A stretch of DNA of 64,000 nt from CAWFPR01 sp963817635 (GTDB lineage Bacteria > Acidobacteriota > Vicinamibacteria > Vicinamibacterales > 2-12-FULL-66-21), in NCBI GenBank assembly GCA_963817635.1, contig CAWFPR010000006.1, positions 155,677 through 219,676 of the forward strand. Reading direction: 5' to 3'. The translations under genes and the position numbers were made by a program. The notes beneath the pieces are model-generated. The model did not search any database. It worked only from the letters and a program-made list of their open reading frames with translations, and was not told the DNA's origin. This document shows positions 61,942 to 64,000 of this stretch, piece by piece; position 1 is the first letter of the stretch, and every line of letters begins with the position of its first letter.

Positions 61942-62406
61942 ATGTTCGCTCTGGTGTTATGGGTGCATTCGCTGGTTCGGTGGTTCTTATTCGGTCTCGG
62001 GTTCTTCACCCTGTTCCGAGCATTGCGGGGGCGATCGGAGGGCAGAGCGTGGACGCCGTTCGACAGCCGCCTCGCGCTCGCCCTCGTGGCGACGCTCGAC
62101 ATGCAACTCGTTATCGGCGGGGTTCTGTGGGTGAAGAGTCCGATATCCGTTCTCGGGATCCACGAGCTTCATTTGACCCTGAGGAGCCCTGTGCTCCTAT
62201 TCTGGACGTTCGTGCATCCGATCCTCGTTCTGGCGGCGATAGCGGCCGCGCATATCGGCAGTCTTCGAATTCGACGACAGACCGACGCACGGCGTCGATA
62301 CGGTGCCGCCGCCCTGTTTTTTGGTCTCACGCTGGTCCTGCTGCTGGCCGCCGTGCCATGGCCCGGATTGCCGTACGGGCGGCCAATCCTCACAGCGCTC
62401 CACTGA
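61942..62406 (+). CDS. Small four-helix membrane protein with conserved-looking histidines
   Basis: A 154-residue protein; GAGGAG lies five bases upstream of the ATG. Four hydrophobic helices: LVLWVHSLVRWFLFGLGFF, LALALVATLDMQLVIGGVL, FWTFVHPILVLAAIAAAHIG and LFFGLTLVLLLAAVPWPGLP. Histidines inside helices 1 and 3 and near the helix 2-3 loop suggest a b-type haem or quinone site, as in small cytochrome b561-like proteins. That is inference; the family is a membrane protein of unknown function as far as I can tell. Ends in PWPGLPYGRP, a motif I have seen in such proteins. Confidence 0.7.
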   Translation: MFALVLWVHSLVRWFLFGLGFFTLFRALRGRSEGRAWTPFDSRLALALVATLDMQLVIGGVLWVKSPISVLGIHELHLTLRSPVLLFWTFVHPILVLAAIAAAHIGSLRIRRQTDARRRYGAAALFFGLTLVLLLAAVPWPGLPYGRPILTALH

Positions 62407-62445
62407 TGCCAACGCCTCGTAGAGACTGTCTGCAAGGAGATACTC

Positions 62446-63370
62446 GTGAGTCCATGTCTGAAATCCGGTAATGAGTTCGCGCGAAGCATCAGGCTGGTGC
62501 TTCCAATCCTCATCGCCATCGGGTTGGCGGGATGCCAGTCGCAAAGCGAGCATCAAATCGAAGCCGAGCACGCGACTACGGCTGACGCGTCCAACATTCC
62601 GTACTGCAAGGCAGGCCCTATTCCTGATCTCGACATGGGGGCGCGCAAGGATCGGATTGCGAAAGGCGTCATCGGTGCCAGTCGGCGTACTGCCGTCGAC
62701 GGTGAACTTGAGCTGTGGGATACCCCGTACGGTCTGGTACTGGGTCGTGGCGAAGAACTTCGAGACGATGGCGGACATCCTGGGCGAACAGGCCGTCGAG
62801 GTGTACGGTGACCGGGACTCGGGCGTACATGAGGGCGATGTAGTGCTGGACTGTGGCGCGCACTTCGGCGGCTTCACGCGCACGGCGCTCAACCGGGGCG
62901 CGAAACTCGTGGTCGCCATTGAAATTGCGCCGGAGAACGTGGCCGCGCTGCGGAAGAACTTCCCTTCCGAGATCGCCGCGGGCCGCGTCATCGTGTATGA
63001 GAAGGGCGTCTGGGACAAGGAGGACACCATGGTTCTGGAAAGGAAGAATCATACTTGGGCGGATCAGGTCGGCAAGGCCGGCTCTGGACCGCAGGTCTCC
63101 ATGACAACGATAGACAAGATCGTGGCGGAGCTGCGCCTGAGCAGAGTGGACTTTATCAAAATGGACATTGAAGGTGCCGAGCGCAACGCGATGGCGGGGG
63201 CGGCCGGGACGCTCAAGGCGTTCCGCCCGCGTATGGCAATCGCCGCGTATCACCTGCCCGACGATGTGCAGGTTCTCTCGACGCTGGCGACGTCAGCACG
63301 TTCCGACTACAGAGTCTGCCTCGGCGGTGGAGGGCTCGGCCACGGCTATACGACGCTGATGTTTAGGTAA
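62446..63370 (+). CDS. Lipoprotein-type FkbM methyltransferase, with a frame break at GGTAC
   Basis: About 307 residues. GTG start with AAGGAGA (62434-62440) five bases upstream. A lipoprotein signal peptide ends in the lipobox LAGC (C30): VLPILIAIGLAGCQSQSEHQ. The FkbM domain follows: VVLDCGAHFGGFTRTALNRG, VAIEIAPENVAALRKNF and DFIKMDIEGAERNAMAGAAG. At 62736-62740 one G too many: YGL, then YWVVAKNFETMADILGE. A SAM-dependent enzyme anchored outside the cytosol would lack SAM, so either the lipid anchor faces inward or the domain has another role. Confidence 0.75.
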
Positions 63371-63837
63371 GGGAAGGTGACGCGCGAAAGATCGCGTAGA
63401 ACCGGAACCCCGAACTGAGAAGTCCTTGCCGAAAACTCCGCATCTGAAGGGAATGAGCTGTTTTCAGGCCGGAATCCTCCCACGTGTGGCCAGCCGAGAG
63501 CAGGCAGGTCTCCGCTCGTCGCATACGGGTGTACCAGGTGTCGGACTCGCTGTCTAGCATGCCGCAGGCGCCGCCCACCCACCCGCCGCTCTGGATTCCA
63601 TCTTGGCCATATGTCAGCTCGGACGCCATCTACTGCGCATCGGCCACGCCACCAAACGCTCGACCGCGCGTCGACAACAAATCAGCCTCGTATACGCTAG
63701 AGTCGCCCCGACTATCCGCCAGAGCACACTTCACGGCCTTCGTTGGAGAACGTGCACCTTGGGAGGTCACCTCAGGTGTCCTTGCGGGTGCGTGCTGAGC
63801 TGTCCGAGACCGTCTATTTGGGTCGGGAACAGTAAAT
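63371..63837. other. 467-base gap before the last gene
   Basis: No convincing gene. Short open frames exist on both strands but show no recognisable domain. A weak 5-bp stem (ACGCG/CGCGT) just after the FkbM stop is not a convincing terminator. The patch CAGTAAAT directly precedes the next ATG. Confidence 0.5.
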
Positions 63838-64000
63838 ATGCGACCGAGTGAGCATGTGCAGTCGATTGGCAGAGTCGGCGCGGCCGCGTCGATTGGCGCC
63901 GCCCTCTCAGTCGCGGCGCTCGCGGTCGTCTATGGTAGCCGTGCGGAAATCGGCGGCGATATGGACCGCGCGATGCCAATCAGCGGCTTATACGACATCG
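63838..64000 (+). CDS. Start of a membrane-anchored or secreted protein, cut by window end
   Basis: ATG at 63838 opens a frame to the window edge (54 residues). After a short polar N-terminus there is one hydrophobic segment (AASIGAALSVAALAVVYG), then EIGGDMDRAMPISGLYDI. This looks like a signal anchor followed by an exported domain. No family can be named from this piece, and no clear ribosome-binding site is visible. Confidence 0.5.
   Translation, partial: MRPSEHVQSIGRVGAAASIGAALSVAALAVVYGSRAEIGGDMDRAMPISGLYDI

Overview
The window is about 64 kb of high-GC bacterial DNA, roughly two thirds G+C by eye, densely packed with genes that often overlap by 1-4 bases. It holds a complete meso-DAP-type division/cell-wall (dcw) cluster, a mutS2-dnaG-rpoD block, and a long surface-glycan locus with LPS-type (GT9), lipid-linked (GT2/GT39) and flippase genes, so a diderm bacterium is likely. 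Gene content and intergenic style fit Acidobacteriota (Vicinamibacteria-like). That placement is an inference from memory of such genomes, not something the sequence proves.

Layout. (1) 1-3.5 kb, minus strand: a truncated Ada-type methyltransferase/regulator, then a promoter-GT2-citrate synthase unit. (2) 3.5-13.1 kb, mostly plus strand: a larB-like remnant, mutS2, dnaG, rpoD, a CAT-anticodon tRNA, a zinc-ribbon coiled-coil protein behind a structured repeat leader, RNase HI, pgeF (minus), acpS and a small conserved hypothetical. (3) 13.1-32.0 kb, minus strand: a B12-binding radical SAM protein, then the dcw cluster. In transcription order it runs mraZ-rsmH-ftsL-ftsI-murE-murF-mraY-murD-ftsW-murG-murC-ftsQ-ftsA-ftsZ, headed by a sigma-70 promoter and three 10-bp-phased MraZ boxes. 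murB and ddl are absent. (4) 32.2-59.0 kb, plus strand: a YchF-like NTPase with an altered P-loop, followed by about 22 genes for glycan assembly (GT2, GT4, GT9 and GT39 transferases, SDR epimerases, a DegT aminotransferase, an SGNH/MBOAT O-acetylation pair, two radical SAM proteins, three methyltransferases, a secreted STN-like protein and a flippase). Most are translationally coupled. (5) 59.0-64 kb: a decayed IS630-type transposase, another GT39 protein, a small four-helix membrane protein, a lipoprotein-type FkbM methyltransferase and a gene cut by the window edge. This end is looser and looks less GC-rich.

About 26 single-base reading-frame breaks cut through otherwise well-conserved genes, including essential ones (ftsZ, dnaG, murD, murG, mraZ). 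Conservation resumes immediately in the next frame, so I annotate these as single genes carrying probable sequence errors rather than as pseudogenes. About ten of the breaks sit on a GTAC tetramer carrying one extra G before it and/or one extra C after it. That is far more than expected by chance and suggests a systematic, possibly modification-linked, error. Coordinates of starts chosen inside longer open frames rest on ribosome-binding sites, overlaps and family N-termini, and may be off by a codon or two.
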